This document shows, one piece after another, positions 10,910-21,688 of a stretch of DNA of 64,000 nt. Each line of letters opens with the position of its first letter. The stretch's first letter is position 1. The notes beneath the pieces were generated by a model. That model did not search any database. It was not told the origin of the DNA and saw nothing but the letters and a program-made list of their open reading frames with translations. Made by a program: the position numbers and the translations under genes. The stretch comes from Sarocladium kiliense (Eukaryota > Ascomycota > Sordariomycetes > Hypocreales > Sarocladiaceae): NCBI GenBank assembly GCA_030734395.1, contig JAUZTG010000017.1, positions 186,001-250,000 on the forward strand, given 5' to 3'.

Positions 10910-12256
10910 GATTAGTGGTCCTGACTACTTATGCCTCGCCGTTACGGAGTCTGATGTGGGCTCAGATGCCCGAGGCGCTGGTAGGCGTGTATGAAACAGC
11001 TGCAGTTCATCACACCAACTACAAACATCATATATTATATGAAGACTGACTGCGAAGTACCTTTAAAGTTCCTACGCGACGCGCGCCGTGATGCTGAAGC
11101 ACCTTGGGTATAGGGTATCCAGATGTGTGACGTCATGGTGTAGAGCCACAGCCGCGGTGTGCAAGCCACATCTCACCAGCCACTCAAATCATCTTTGCTG
11201 AAAACAAAATCTCGAGTTGAGACACGCATTGGCTCCAAGTGATGGCGGCCGTAATTATAACGCCAACTGCGTTATGCCGTCATTGTTGTTGGCGCCAGCA
11301 GCAGGCCGTTCAGGCTGCTGATCATGCCTGCATATATGTGGAGGCTCGGCTGCCCGGCGACGTAATGCCTTAGCGGCTCCGGAGCAATCTGGTGTCGTGC
11401 CTTGATGAGAACCCTGTCGATGCTGTGTTGTGATTTCCTGGTTGGACAGATCGATCGACGAGGGAAACCCTTGGAAGAGGAAATAAACTCTTTTTGCATC
11501 GCTTCCTACGGCACCAGCTGCCGTCCTCCTCATGTCTAACTTTCTGTGCTGACCTCCTCCAATACAATCTCGTCGCGCGTGCCAGCCACGCACGTCTAGT
11601 TGACGCCATCCAGAGTCGGGATAGCGCTTGCGAGACGCTCATCCGCTACCTCCGGAAGTGAAAGTGAGGGAGGTCAAGCGCGTGGCCTGGCACTACGGCG
11701 CGGACTGGACTGGCCGGACTGTCAGCAACGGACGCCAAACAGCACCATTACCAACAAGGTCATTCAACGGCATCCGCTGCTCGCTCGCTGACAAAACTTG
11801 CACCCTTACTCACGCCTCTCTCCAGACGAGACAAGGAGTTGCTGGGGCAATTCCAAATTTCACTCGGTTTGCCGATCTCGGTGGCTCGGTGTCTCTTCTC
11901 ATCACTTCCTGTCACCGAATATCCGACACTCGCGCCTTACTCAGCGTGTGTGCATCCCGCAAGCGACAGACGGCGACAAACTTTCACCATCCGCGGCAAG
12001 ACAAACTTACTATCCTTCCCCAATTCATTCACCACTGGTCGAGACGTCCAAGCGACAAATACAGTCCTCGATCCTTGCTTATCGACATTTCTCGCCCGGC
12101 CAAGTGGTGAATTTAGAGCATCGTCCCTCGCTTTCTTCCGGGACGCCTAGCCTGCCAAACATCGTCTGCCGTCATCGCCAAGGGCCCCAAGACGATCCGT
12201 GCCTGGCCAAATACTTACAGAGTCTCGCCCATCCGGCGTGAGGGCGCTGCGTCGAC
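10910..12256. other. Intergenic region, about 1.3 kb
   Basis: Several overlapping frames exist on both strands, but none resembles a known protein. The stretch from about 11,750 is CT/CA-rich and is probably the leader and promoter of the membrane protein gene at 12257. Confidence 0.45.
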
Positions 12257-14655
12257 ATGGACCGAAACGACCGTCCGCCGTCAGCATCGGATCCTGGCCA
12301 ACAGCATCTGGCACGTCCGACTTCATCGGCCCGTGGCCCCAGTCCCGTACCATCGCATCGATCGAATCACTCGAACATCCCGGCGACTCCTGGAGTCGAT
12401 GCAGCAGGCGGCTCGGATTACTTCGCACCTCTTGCGACAGGCGCCAGCAATGCACCGTCTGTTCGCTCACAAGCATCCAATCCATACCGGTCGAGGGCCG
12501 CTGCTGGTGTATTCGGACAAGCAGATGGATTGGAATCACTGCGCCAACCAAGCATTCGCATTCGACGCTTGTCTGGAGCCTCCTCTGCACGCCCAGTCTC
12601 CAGTGCTTCGGTTGAGGGCATAGCTCCTCCGCCGCAGAGCTACAATTACGATGGGAACCGACCTAGGAGTCTTTCTCAACCTGAACGCGCTCATCTGGCT
12701 CCCGACACGATGCCACACCCACGACACTCTAGAAGGGTGCAGGAACTCGCCATGCCACGACTGACTGAGGAAGGAAACCGACCGACGATGGAAGAGCTGA
12801 GCGAAGCACGGCAAGGTGCACCGTTGTCGCCAGCAACGTCGCTCCCAGAGCGCAGCCCCTACGATGACCCAGCAACGGAAGAGCAGCAAGGCCAGTCGCG
12901 TAGATTCCGTCCATCTAGGATACCGTGGCCGGGCTTTGGCCGCAGACAGGATCGTCAAGAAGCAGCGGGTTCGACTTCTCAGCAGCAAGCAGATGCAGAG
13001 TACGATGAAGCGTTGGTGGATTGGTTAGACACAATTGGTATGCCCCGACTAGCCAAAGCCTGTGAATATTGAGTCCAGCTGACAAAGAGCCCGTAGATCC
13101 CGAGGTTCAGACACTATCGACCTTGACCAATGTTCAGAACTCGCTCTTCGTGCCTGACCTTGGTAGTTGGATCAACCGGCGACCGACCTATTCCCTCTCA
13201 CAACACCAGCTGGAACGGCACGTACCTCGACCTGTACTTCCGCAAGGTGCTGCACCGGCCCGGCCACGGCGCCCAACCCTGGATCAGACACAGCTGCCAG
13301 TTGTTGATGAGTCGGCTGTACTCGGAGAAAGCCTCGAGCCCCGCGAGGAGCCACCCGCTGGCCTGCAAAGAACCACTACGATCACCTCCCAGCTCACAGA
13401 ATCCCATTACGCAGCATTGCCCCATGGGCAGTCTCTCGAAGGCTGGACAGCAGAGGAGAAGTGGGAGCTTGATGACCACGTGCGCCACATGCTGCATTCG
13501 CGTCGGGCCCGCATGAAGAGACGCATGAAAGGTTTTGGCCAATACGTCTCGCGTCCTCTTGGCTTCCTGGTCACGCTCTACGCGACTCTCATCACGCTCT
13601 TTGGTCTTGCATGGGTGCTCTTCATGATTGGTTGGATCTACGTCGGTGACAGGCAAAAGTACATCGTTCATATCGTAGACAGCGTCCTGGTCGCACTGTT
13701 CGCAATCATGGGTGATGGTCTCGCTCCGTTTCGCGCGATTGATACTTATCGCCTGTTCTTCATCGTGCGTTACACTCGCATCATTGAAAAAGCAAAGAAG
13801 GGCAAGTTTCCTCGACCTCGGTCACGCCTGAAGAAGCAGAATATTCCTCCTGAGGTGAGGGAGAGCATGGACATGATGGCTGCCCATCGTGTGTCCTTGA
13901 GTCAGGCACCTGGTTTTTCAGAGAACCCACGACGCCCCAGTGCTGAGAGTACTTCCGAGTTCCCTCAACTTGAAGACGAGCAGCATCAGCTTCGGGACCT
14001 TGAGGACGAGCAGCATCAGCGTCGGGACCTCGAGGACGAGCAGCATCAGCTTCGGGACCTCGAGGACGGCAAATCTGATGCTACGGACGACTGGCTATCA
14101 GTCTTGACACCAAAGCAGCAGAAGAGACTTTTACACCACAAGAAGAAGATGGCAAAGTCTCACAGTTTCTACAAGCCTCAGGAAACTTTTACGCATCGCG
14201 CCTTTCCTCTTAGCTACCTCATCGCCGTGGTCGTTCTCCTAGATCTTCACTCTTGTCTGCAGATCTCTCTCGGCGCAACGACTTGGGGTATCGACTACCG
14301 CACGCGGAACCCAGCGATCACAACGGTAATTCTTTGTCTCAGTATCACGGCCAACATCAGTGCTGGTCTCACCATCAGCAGAGGAGACAAGATCTCTCGA
14401 AAGAAGGACGTGGTCAAGCTACTGGATCGCCAGGCCCTGACTGGCGATGCGATCAAGCACCTGGAGAAGAAAAGGAAGGGCGAGAATGGCGAAGACACGG
14501 ATCTTAGTCGGGACCCGTCGGGGTCCAAGCTTGAGCAGAGGACTGACTCACCTGACTCTGGTGAATCCAGCTCAGGGAAGCTGAAGAAGAAGACTTCACC
14601 TGACGCGAAAGAAGGTCGGCAGAAGCTGACGAAGCGGAGCGTAGCAGAAGTATAG
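12257..14655 (+). CDS. Conserved fungal integral membrane protein of unknown function
   Basis: Two exons, 12257-13037 and 13097-14655, give 779 aa. The join reads DWLDTI then DPEVQTLSTLTN. The first 260 residues are Ser/Pro/Arg-rich and look disordered. Four hydrophobic spans follow at about 414-443, 450-472, 630-656 and 666-687, arranged as two pairs. The loop between the pairs is charged and carries three copies of a ten-residue repeat beginning LEDEQHQ (residues 552-584). The C-terminal tail is Lys/Ser-rich. The overall plan (long disordered N-terminus, two pairs of helices, basic tail) matches a fungal-specific family of unknown role, perhaps of the ER or nuclear envelope; I cannot name it. 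Confidence 0.82.
13969..14067 (+). repeat. In-frame 30-bp tandem repeat, about 3.3 copies
   Basis: The 30-bp unit coding for LEDEQHQLRD occurs three times, with one base change altering a Leu to Arg in the middle copy, and a partial fourth copy (LED) follows. Copies are nearly identical at the DNA level, so the array is young and its number may vary between strains. Confidence 0.92.
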
Positions 14656-14903
14656 TCTAATTAATACCACACTGGGAGCGGGTGTTTAATACATATACAA
14701 CAACATCATTCATACATGTATCGTTTTCGCTCACATGCGTCGAGGTTCTAATGATTGCGGGCTGTCGTGGAGTTAGCGCTGCCGATTGTCCACAAGCCGA
14801 CCAGCTATCGCTCCGATCCCGGGCACACTTCAACACTTCCTCATTCTCAACAGTGTCGCCAGTCCAGAACATCAACCAGCTGTTCGACGTGTATCTTGCC
14901 ACG

Positions 14904-15671
14904 ATGGGGAGCATATCGATACGCAAATCAATTCGATGGCTACCAGATGAGGCGTCGGAGCCCACGTCTACCATTGTTCTTACTTCCCCGCAGCGGAGAT
15001 TCGTCGACTTGCGTATCTTAGGTCCTGCACCACACCTAGAAGTTCCACTAGGTATGGGCGCAATGCGATAAACAACCTTCGACTTCAACGTAGACTAACC
15101 GACAATAGGTACGATTCACCCTAAGTGCTTGGAATGGGGGATTGGAGGCACGTCATCGTCAACAACGAGGGAGGAGGGTGGTGAGACGATTACTCGGGGG
15201 AAGTGGGAGCATTGGATTGACTCTCGGACGACTGATGCGCCTGCTGACGAGGGTGATATGTTCCCTATTGACGACAAGACGACGTTGGAGAAGGGCAGGA
15301 TGGTCAACCCGGAGACGGGACTGGAGACTGACTACGAGGAGGTATGGGAAGACGAAACGCCGATCGCCATACCAGGCGTGACCAATGGTCTTAGTTGTGT
15401 GGTCTTGAAGATGGAGGATGGGCAGAGTAAAGGGTTGATGGTTGTGTTGGGGAAGTATTGCCAGGCTATAGCACGGACGGAGGAGGGTGTCTCTATTGAG
15501 AGACGGATTCATCGGGAGCGCATTGGCTGGAACCTATTTGGTCGACTTGACGAGAAGGGGATTCTACCTTGCGATGAGGTGTTGAGCCGGTTGAAGCTGG
15601 AAGACGGGTTCGAGCTGGGCAAGGTGGTTGAGAGTTGTGGGAAGACGTGGGAGGTTGTAGAGGTTGCGTAG
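14904..15671 (+). CDS. HRI1: HRI1 family protein
   Basis: Two exons, 14904-15051 and 15109-15671, give 236 aa, close to the 244 aa of the yeast protein. The ATG at 14904 opens MGSISIRKSIRWLPDEAS, the expected start of the family. Further family-like stretches are IVLTSPQRRFVDLRIL, LEWGIGGTSS, GKWEHWIDSRT and GMVNPETGLETDYEEVWED-like residues with R in place of the second G. In yeast, Hri1 is a small cytosolic and nuclear protein of two beta barrels that interacts with Hrr25; its molecular job is not settled. It follows the membrane protein on the same strand by about 250 bp, with no sign of a functional link. Confidence 0.8.
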
Positions 15672-15992
15672 CTTTTGTCTGGGCTTTGGGCATAATACTG
15701 AATAAAACCTGCATGAAGGAATCTTTAGGGCCGTTTTCAGTTGTTTCTATCGCGAAATTGTGACTCATGGGGGGTGTTATCTGTTGGGTTTGCTCCGTCG
15801 GTCTGTGTTGCGCCCTTCGGCGACATTTGGTGGACAAGATGGGACAGGACATGCTTATAAACTCCAGATGAGTATTATGCGGGGCGGTCATGCTTACCGG
15901 AAAGCTTGGCCCATGTAAGTAAATTTGAAGAACTTTAAGGAGACGACAGTTCTTGTTTCCTTCATCTTACAGCGAGTTTGAAGGTGTTTACA

Positions 15993-17378
15993 ATGTCGAG
16001 CACGACTGTCACTACTGCGCCTACGGAGCTGGCTGTCCTGGCACCACCGGCGGAGACTCATGCCGCTGGTTTGAACTTGACTAGTCAGGCAGAGTCCTCG
16101 CAAACTCACGGAGACAGGAACTTCGATGAGGATCATGAGCCAGCTCCTGGGGGAAACATAGCTGAAGCCATTCCCGATGGCGGCTACGGCTGGACCATCG
16201 TCGCGGCTTCATCGTTTCTGACCTTCTGGCTGAACGGGTACACTACTGCTTGGGGGATCTTCCAAACCGCCATTGTCAAATCTCCTCGCCTACACACTGA
16301 TCTTCGAACAATTACCTTTGTTGGTAGTCTATACATGGCGTGCATCGTCGCATTTGGCCTCGTGTCGATTCGTCTCATGCGCTCGTATGGTGTGAGGTAC
16401 TTGGCTTTCGCTGCGACCATCATCTTCGGTCTTGGTCTTGTCGCCACGAGCTTTGTTCTCGATAATCTGGGCGGGTTGTTTTGCATCGCTGGTGCATTGA
16501 TTGGCCTCGGGAGTTCGCTTGTGTTCGCTGCGACGAATACTTTGACCTTGCAATGGTTCAGTGGCAGGCTGGGTCTGGCGAACGGGACGGTTAAGATGGG
16601 CGGAGGGATTGGAGCAACGGTCATGCCGCTTATTAGCCAGGCTCTTATCGACAGAGTCGGGTTGCAGTGGACTTTCCGAATCCTTGGGGCGCTGATCCTC
16701 TTCACGGGAGCACCTGCTGCTCTGCTCCTCAAGGAACGTTCCAGGTCCGGTTCGGCTTCGCGGTTTGACTGGTCTCTGCTGAAGAACCCGCCGTTCATGG
16801 CCTTAGCTCTCGCCGGTGCAGTCGGAGTGTTCGCCATGTACGTGCCGCCGTATTTCCTCCCGCTGTTTGCGAGCTCGATTGGGCTGTCGTCTTCTGTTGG
16901 CGCTGGCCTGGTTGCAGGGTTTGGTGCTGCGACGGCAATTGGGAGGTTGTTGGGCGGATGGTTCTGTGATCGTGTCGGCGCAGTCAACGCTCTGGCTATC
17001 ACGACTCTCATCAACAGTCTGAGCATGTTCGCCATCTGGCCGGTGAGTGAGTCGCTGCCACCGCTGTTCATCTTCGCTCTGATCAATGGCTGTGCGAACG
17101 GGAGCTTCTTCGTGACTCTGCCGACGGCTGTGGCTATGATTGCGCCAGGTTCAGCGGCGGCTTCGATCAGCTTGATGACTTTCTTCTGGACTCCGGGGTA
17201 TCTATTTGGGGCGCCTCTAGCGGGCATTCTTATTGAGGCTTCTGGAGCGGCGGATGCTACGTCTATTGGACCGTATCGCGGAGCAATCTTCTACTCTGCG
17301 GGAGTCGGGGCATTAGCTACCGTGCTTGTCCTTGTATCACGTTGGCGGCTGGACCACAAGGTCTGGAAGAAGTTGTAG
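15993..17378 (+). CDS. MFS transporter, monocarboxylate transporter (MCH/SLC16) family
   Basis: Single exon of 461 aa from the ATG at 15993. A hydrophilic N-terminal tail of about 60 residues precedes IPDGGYGWTIVAASSFLTFW, which is the family mark of fungal MCH and animal MCT carriers (DGGYGW at the start of helix 1). About twelve hydrophobic segments follow. FNW-type charged residues in helix 8 are not obvious. Fungal MCH proteins carry riboflavin, monocarboxylates or other small molecules across the plasma membrane; the cargo cannot be read from sequence. It converges on the P450 gene with only 85 bp between stop codons. Confidence 0.88.
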   Translation: MSSTTVTTAPTELAVLAPPAETHAAGLNLTSQAESSQTHGDRNFDEDHEPAPGGNIAEAIPDGGYGWTIVAASSFLTFWLNGYTTAWGIFQTAIVKSPRLHTDLRTITFVGSLYMACIVAFGLVSIRLMRSYGVRYLAFAATIIFGLGLVATSFVLDNLGGLFCIAGALIGLGSSLVFAATNTLTLQWFSGRLGLANGTVKMGGGIGATVMPLISQALIDRVGLQWTFRILGALILFTGAPAALLLKERSRSGSASRFDWSLLKNPPFMALALAGAVGVFAMYVPPYFLPLFASSIGLSSSVGAGLVAGFGAATAIGRLLGGWFCDRVGAVNALAITTLINSLSMFAIWPVSESLPPLFIFALINGCANGSFFVTLPTAVAMIAPGSAAASISLMTFFWTPGYLFGAPLAGILIEASGAADATSIGPYRGAIFYSAGVGALATVLVLVSRWRLDHKVWKKL

Positions 17379-17463
17379 GAAGTGTCTCAAAATCCTTACT
17401 CGATGGAGTCTGCTGTCATTTAGACTTAAAGTTGGTTTACTATGACTGGTAATAGTTGAGCCT

Positions 17464-19229
17464 TTATTGAGTCGCCCGTTTTCTCCTCCTGATTCGCACT
17501 GGAAAGCCTTTGCTGGGATGCGCTACAAGCTCTCCCGGTGCCTGCGCCTGGAATGTCTGAGATCCCATGACGTACGGATCACTCTCATCATAAGCCAACT
17601 CCAGCTCCAGATCCCGAACTGTCAGGACCAACACCATCTTCATTTCCGTCATTGCAAGCTCCTGTCCAATACAGTTACGCGGACCCAGCTCAAACGGACG
17701 GAAGCTATTCTTGCGAATCTTCTCGACTTCACTACCTAACCAGCGCTCTGGCGAGAAGTCGTCAGGGTTGGACCAGAGCTCAACATGGCGATGAAGTGCA
17801 AGGGTGCAGTCATGCAGCATGAAGCCATCTGTGGGCCATCGACGGCCCGGAACTTTGGGGTCGGCGAGGTTCAGAGTTGGGGAGCCGGATCGGACGGTCC
17901 CGATTGGAGCGTACATGCGCAGAGTCTCCTTCATCACGGCAGCAGTGTATGGAAGCTGGTTGAGGAGAATGGGGTTCTCGCTCATGAGCTGTGCTGCCAC
18001 GGAGGGGTCCGAGCCGAATACCGCATCGTGTTCGGCACGAATCTTGGCGAGCTTTTCTGGATGGCGGTACAGCTCCGAGTAGGCGAAGCACAGGGTTGAT
18101 GAGGTGGTGTCATGGCCAGCAAATAGGAAGATCTTCATTTGTTCCACTGTCACATCAAGGAACTCGGCCTCGAGCTGGCGTCTCTCTTCCTCTGTGGCTG
18201 ATGCATTGTCCTTGCGGTAAGCGCGCAGGGCAAGCTTGTTGATAGTCTTGGGCCCGTCCGAGAGATCGTCCTGCTGCTGCATTTGAGATGTGATGAGAGG
18301 CAGTATCTCTTGCCTCAGAACACGGTTACAGTACCATAGATGCAAGCCGCGGAGAGGGTGAAAGATCTTGAGCCACGATGCCGGACTCCAGTCTGCGTAG
18401 AGAAAGCTAATGGACCTTTTGAGAGCCCACCAAAGCCTACTGTTGCCTTTCTGGATACGAGCGCTGGCGCCACTGGGAGAAGTTAGTCAAGGGAATACTA
18501 CAGTGATAGCAAGGATGAGCTGTCGGATGTGTTGAGGTCGCTTACAGGACAGAGACTGAGATAATGTCGCACGTAGCTTGCATCAGTCTGTCCTCCAATT
18601 TGATAGTCTCATCCTTGTCGGCAACCTCCATCAAGTACTTCTTCCACACCAAAGCCTCCTGTACAAACGACGGCACAAGCGCCATGACGTTCTGCGACGA
18701 GAAGCCGGGGTTGTAAGCTGCGCGCCACTTCTTCCATAGCGCTCCCTCAGAACACACCAGGTCTTTCATGCCTGTCATGTCGTTGAACTCCATGAAGAGA
18801 GCGGAGTGCTTGAGCATAGACTGGTCTTGCGTGTACTGCGAGACGAGTTGTGGATGAAAGGTGGCCAGGGTCGGAGAGGAGATGGGCCAAAGATCGACGT
18901 AGACTGCGCCGGCAGCTTGGATATCTGGGTACTCTAGGGCGAGAAAGTGGAATAACACTTGGCCATGGACGGAGGGTGCTTGTTTGGCCATGGTCTTGCC
19001 GACCGTGATGAGATCGCCGAAGATCCATGAATGGCCAGGGAGAGTAGGCTATTCGCAGTGGAAACCACGGTCAGTCGGGTCCAAGTACGTCGCTGAAGCT
19101 GGAACTCACGCCGCCATATTCCTTCACTGTCCGGCGGAATAGTTTGCGCTGCTGATAGCCTTTGTATAGAACTGATGCCACAAGGCCGAGGACCACGACG
19201 AGGACGGATCGCACCACGGTAGAAGCCAT
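17464..19229 (-). CDS. Cytochrome P450 monooxygenase
   Basis: Three exons on the minus strand (19229-19110, 19048-18546, 18472-17464) give 543 aa. An N-terminal anchor (VVRSVLVVVLGLVASVLYKG) precedes a Pro-rich hinge, PTLPGHSWIFGDL. The I-helix reads FAGHDTTSST (residues 325-334), the K-helix KETLR (ExxR at 390-393), and the haem loop FELGPRNCIGQE has the ligand Cys475. It is thus an intact microsomal P450. The haem loop and the LAMTEMKMVLVLTVRDLELE segment resemble the fungal CYP59 type, known from sterigmatocystin-like pathways, but no polyketide synthase lies in the window. It could oxidise a secondary metabolite or a foreign compound. The MFS gene beside it is convergent, so co-regulation is not implied by position alone. 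Confidence 0.9.
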
Positions 19230-19752
19230 CGTGTGAAATGAAGGCCGACAATGCAATCAATGATGTGTGTCGTCACCGTCCGTCAAGGAGAAATCGGATC
19301 TCGAAACAGGGTCTTCCTATCGTTAAATAGGCTTACCATGTTTGGTCAGGTAGAGCTGCACCGCTCACTGTTTTCGTGCTCTATATTACTATAAAATTCA
19401 TGGGTAAGCACTAAGCTCTTCACCACGCGGCGGCTTCGTGTGGAAGAGCTGCCCATTGGCTCCCAGCCAGCTCGGACGCGAATACGGAGCTGTGTTCTAT
19501 TGGGCGATCCCCCTGTCTCCAATTGTAGTTGTCCTAATCGCCAATGCGAACAGATCCTGGCTTCCGCGATTATGGGTTGCGAATTCCTAGGACCTGGGAA
19601 TGGTGGATCTAAGGCACTCATCGGAGAGGTTGGACCTGACGCTGTATTGTCTAACTATGTTCTTGAGTGCGAGGGCCTTCTATCTTTCCATCGATGAGTT
19701 ACTCTTCGGCATTCTCCGATTCGACTTGCGTCTTTGTTTTTACTTTATTTTT
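19230..19752. other. Intergenic region between the P450 start and the RidA-like 3' end
   Basis: No coding frame with recognisable content. The part nearest 19230 should carry the P450 promoter. Confidence 0.5.
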
Positions 19753-20354
19753 TTAGCAGTGCGGTCTCGCTACCACAGCCTCAATCTCAATCAAGAAGTC
19801 GCCTGGCAGCTTGCCTGCCTGGATCGTCGTCCGTGCGGGCTTGGGATCGGGCAGCAACGAGGAATAGACGGCGTTCATGGCTTGGAAGTCACCCATGTCG
19901 GCGAGGAAGATGGTCGTCTTGAGGGCAAGGTCCCAGGTGGTGCCAGCTTCTTCGAGGAGACCAGTGATGGTGTTGATGATGGCAGTCTGTTGTCGCGCGA
20001 CTATCAGCTGGTGCCTTCTTTTTGGTTGGAAACTCTAAGAGGTCAATTGACTTACAGTTTGCGCTTCAATGCCTTCAGGGATGGTCCCGTTGACGGACGG
20101 TACGGTTCCACTGGTGTAAACAAGATCCTTGGTCATGACGGCGCTAGCTACGAGAACAGGGTCAGCACAGGTAATTTCGAAGCAGACTTGGAACATTGTC
20201 CTCCAAACTTACAGAGGATTGGGCCCTTGTTCCCGAGATGGGTGATTGGCGGCTTTGGTGCTCGCTTGTGGTTGTCGAATGATGGAGCCGCGAAGACCCC
20301 TCCAACCGTGGCCAGGAGGAGGGTCGTGGACTTGAGGAATGAGGAGTAGAGCAT
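19753..20354 (-). CDS. RidA/YjgF-family imine deaminase with N-terminal secretion signal
   Basis: Three exons on the minus strand (20354-20213, 20147-20056, 19986-19753) give 155 aa. Residues 1-23 form a classic secretory signal: a positive N-region, the core TTLLLATVGGVFA, then an APS cut site. The rest is a complete RidA fold: DLVYTSGTVPSVNGT, TGLLEEAGTTWDLALKTTIF, FQAMNAVY, then PKPARTTIQAGKLPGDF and IEIEAVV. Arg130 and the Glu pair 145/147 match the key substrate-binding Arg and the conserved Glu of the family. RidA proteins hydrolyse enamine/imine intermediates of amino acids to keto acids and ammonia and normally lack a secretion signal (cytosol, mitochondria, plastids). It diverges from an L-amino-acid oxidase gene, whose products are imino acids. 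An N-glycosylation sequon (NGT) is present. Confidence 0.87.
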
Positions 20355-21079
20355 TGTAGCGGCAAGTAGGCACCAAAATATGGGATGAAGTATATCACGG
20401 TTGAAGCTGGATAGAAGCTCAGGCTTGTCAGTTGGTCCTGTCGGAACACCCACAAATTAAGGTAGAGACTGGTCGGGGAAGCTCTTTAAATACGATGCGC
20501 CTCGACTTACAAGGACGGACATGGCCAAGAAATCTCCCACAACAACATCATCAGAGGGCTGCGCTTCATCACCATGACAAACAGATTCGCAAGAATTCCC
20601 CTCATGTTCCTCCGATCCGCGGCGACCATGCAGGATAAACGAGTCAAGAACAAAGTGACGATCTTTCCACTTACACGCCCTTCAGACTTTTTTTCCTTAT
20701 CTCCCATGTCAACGTTGCCAAGATCCGGACTGTCGGTAAGCTCCCTATCTCGTGCCCATAAACGTGTTTGTCCGAACCACTTGCATATGCACGCCAGCTC
20801 TTAGCTCCCCCAGCCTCCCCCTCCTCTCCAACGTTCTTCGTTATCTTGATACGCGGGTAAAATAGTAAGTCTACTCGGGAGGCTAAACTAAGCTTGTCAT
20901 TCGTATTCCGGGGTGGAAGCCTGTTCCTCTCGGTTCTCGGCTTCGCTTACCACCCACGCGAATAGAGAGCGAGAGTCATGCTAGGCATCGAGTACACGCG
21001 CCACCCCCTCCTCGATAGAAGCTTATAACTTAACCCCGCAGCTGAAAAAGATGTGCCGTTTTGTTGGAGGGGTATGCCT

Positions 21080-21097
21080 TGATAAGTGTTGTTATCG
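21080..21097. promoter_or_regulatory. Inverted GATA pair 1 (putative AreA/NIT2 site)
   Basis: TGATAA, six bases, TTATCG. It lies about 590 bp upstream of the LAAO start and 725 bp from the RidA-like start. Confidence 0.5.
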
Positions 21098-21496
21098 GAA
21101 ACACCGCGGATCGGATCCCGGAGAGGCAGGCAAGCGAGCAGCATGACAGGCTCCGTCACCGAGTGGAAAATGCAACGAAGCGGTCTATCGGCTGCAAGCA
21201 TCCCACGCTGCTTGCTGGTCCGCTATCTTGGTAGAGCAAAAGGGCGACAAAAGTGCTTGATCGAGATTCTGTGACACATAAGTCGTGAAGGTATCGGTGA
21301 ATCATCGATAAGAATGCCACGAGGAGCTCTTGACCGTCTCCGCTAGACTTACGAGCTGAGAACTGTTATGAGGCATCTGGCGATGTCGGGGGATCTGGAC
21401 CGGACAAGTCGGAGTTTTGTCATCACAGAAGTTTCTTATCGTTGACTTCGGAGTGATGGGACACACGTCACTGACTCGAAGCCGCAAAAGATCCTG

Positions 21497-21514
21497 TGAT
21501 AAACGTCCTTATCA
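21497..21514. promoter_or_regulatory. Inverted GATA pair 2 (putative AreA/NIT2 site)
   Basis: TGATAA, six bases, TTATCA, a build identical to the other pair and about 175 bp upstream of the LAAO start codon, a usual promoter distance. Confidence 0.55.
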
Positions 21515-21688
21515 TTGTGTTACGTTTTGATGGAGGTCCCGAATTCATGGGACGATCATCGGAGGGTCATGGCAAGGGCGTGATGAGGATGCACTTCCAG
21601 AAATAGGATATAAGGCACTTGTGACAGCTCCTACTCGTGATGGAAACCACTCTTCTGCCCTCCAAGTCAGTCAAGCGAGCTTGTCAAG

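Larger units (their letters stand above)
20355..21688. promoter_or_regulatory. Divergent GATA-rich promoter region between RidA-like and LAAO genes
   Basis: No gene is supported in these 1.3 kb. I count about a dozen HGATAR-type sites on the two strands, more than the four or so expected by chance. Two of them form inverted pairs of the same build, TGATAA-N6-TTATC, at 21080-21097 and 21497-21514. Paired GATA sites are the known target of AreA/NIT2 nitrogen regulators, and LAAO genes in Neurospora are under NIT2 control. Confidence 0.55.

Noticed and set aside
16184..17227. Long 347-codon frame antisense to the MFS carrier
   Set aside because: Pure shadow: the sense frame codes twelve membrane helices, and the antisense product is Pro/Arg/Ala-rich with no family likeness.
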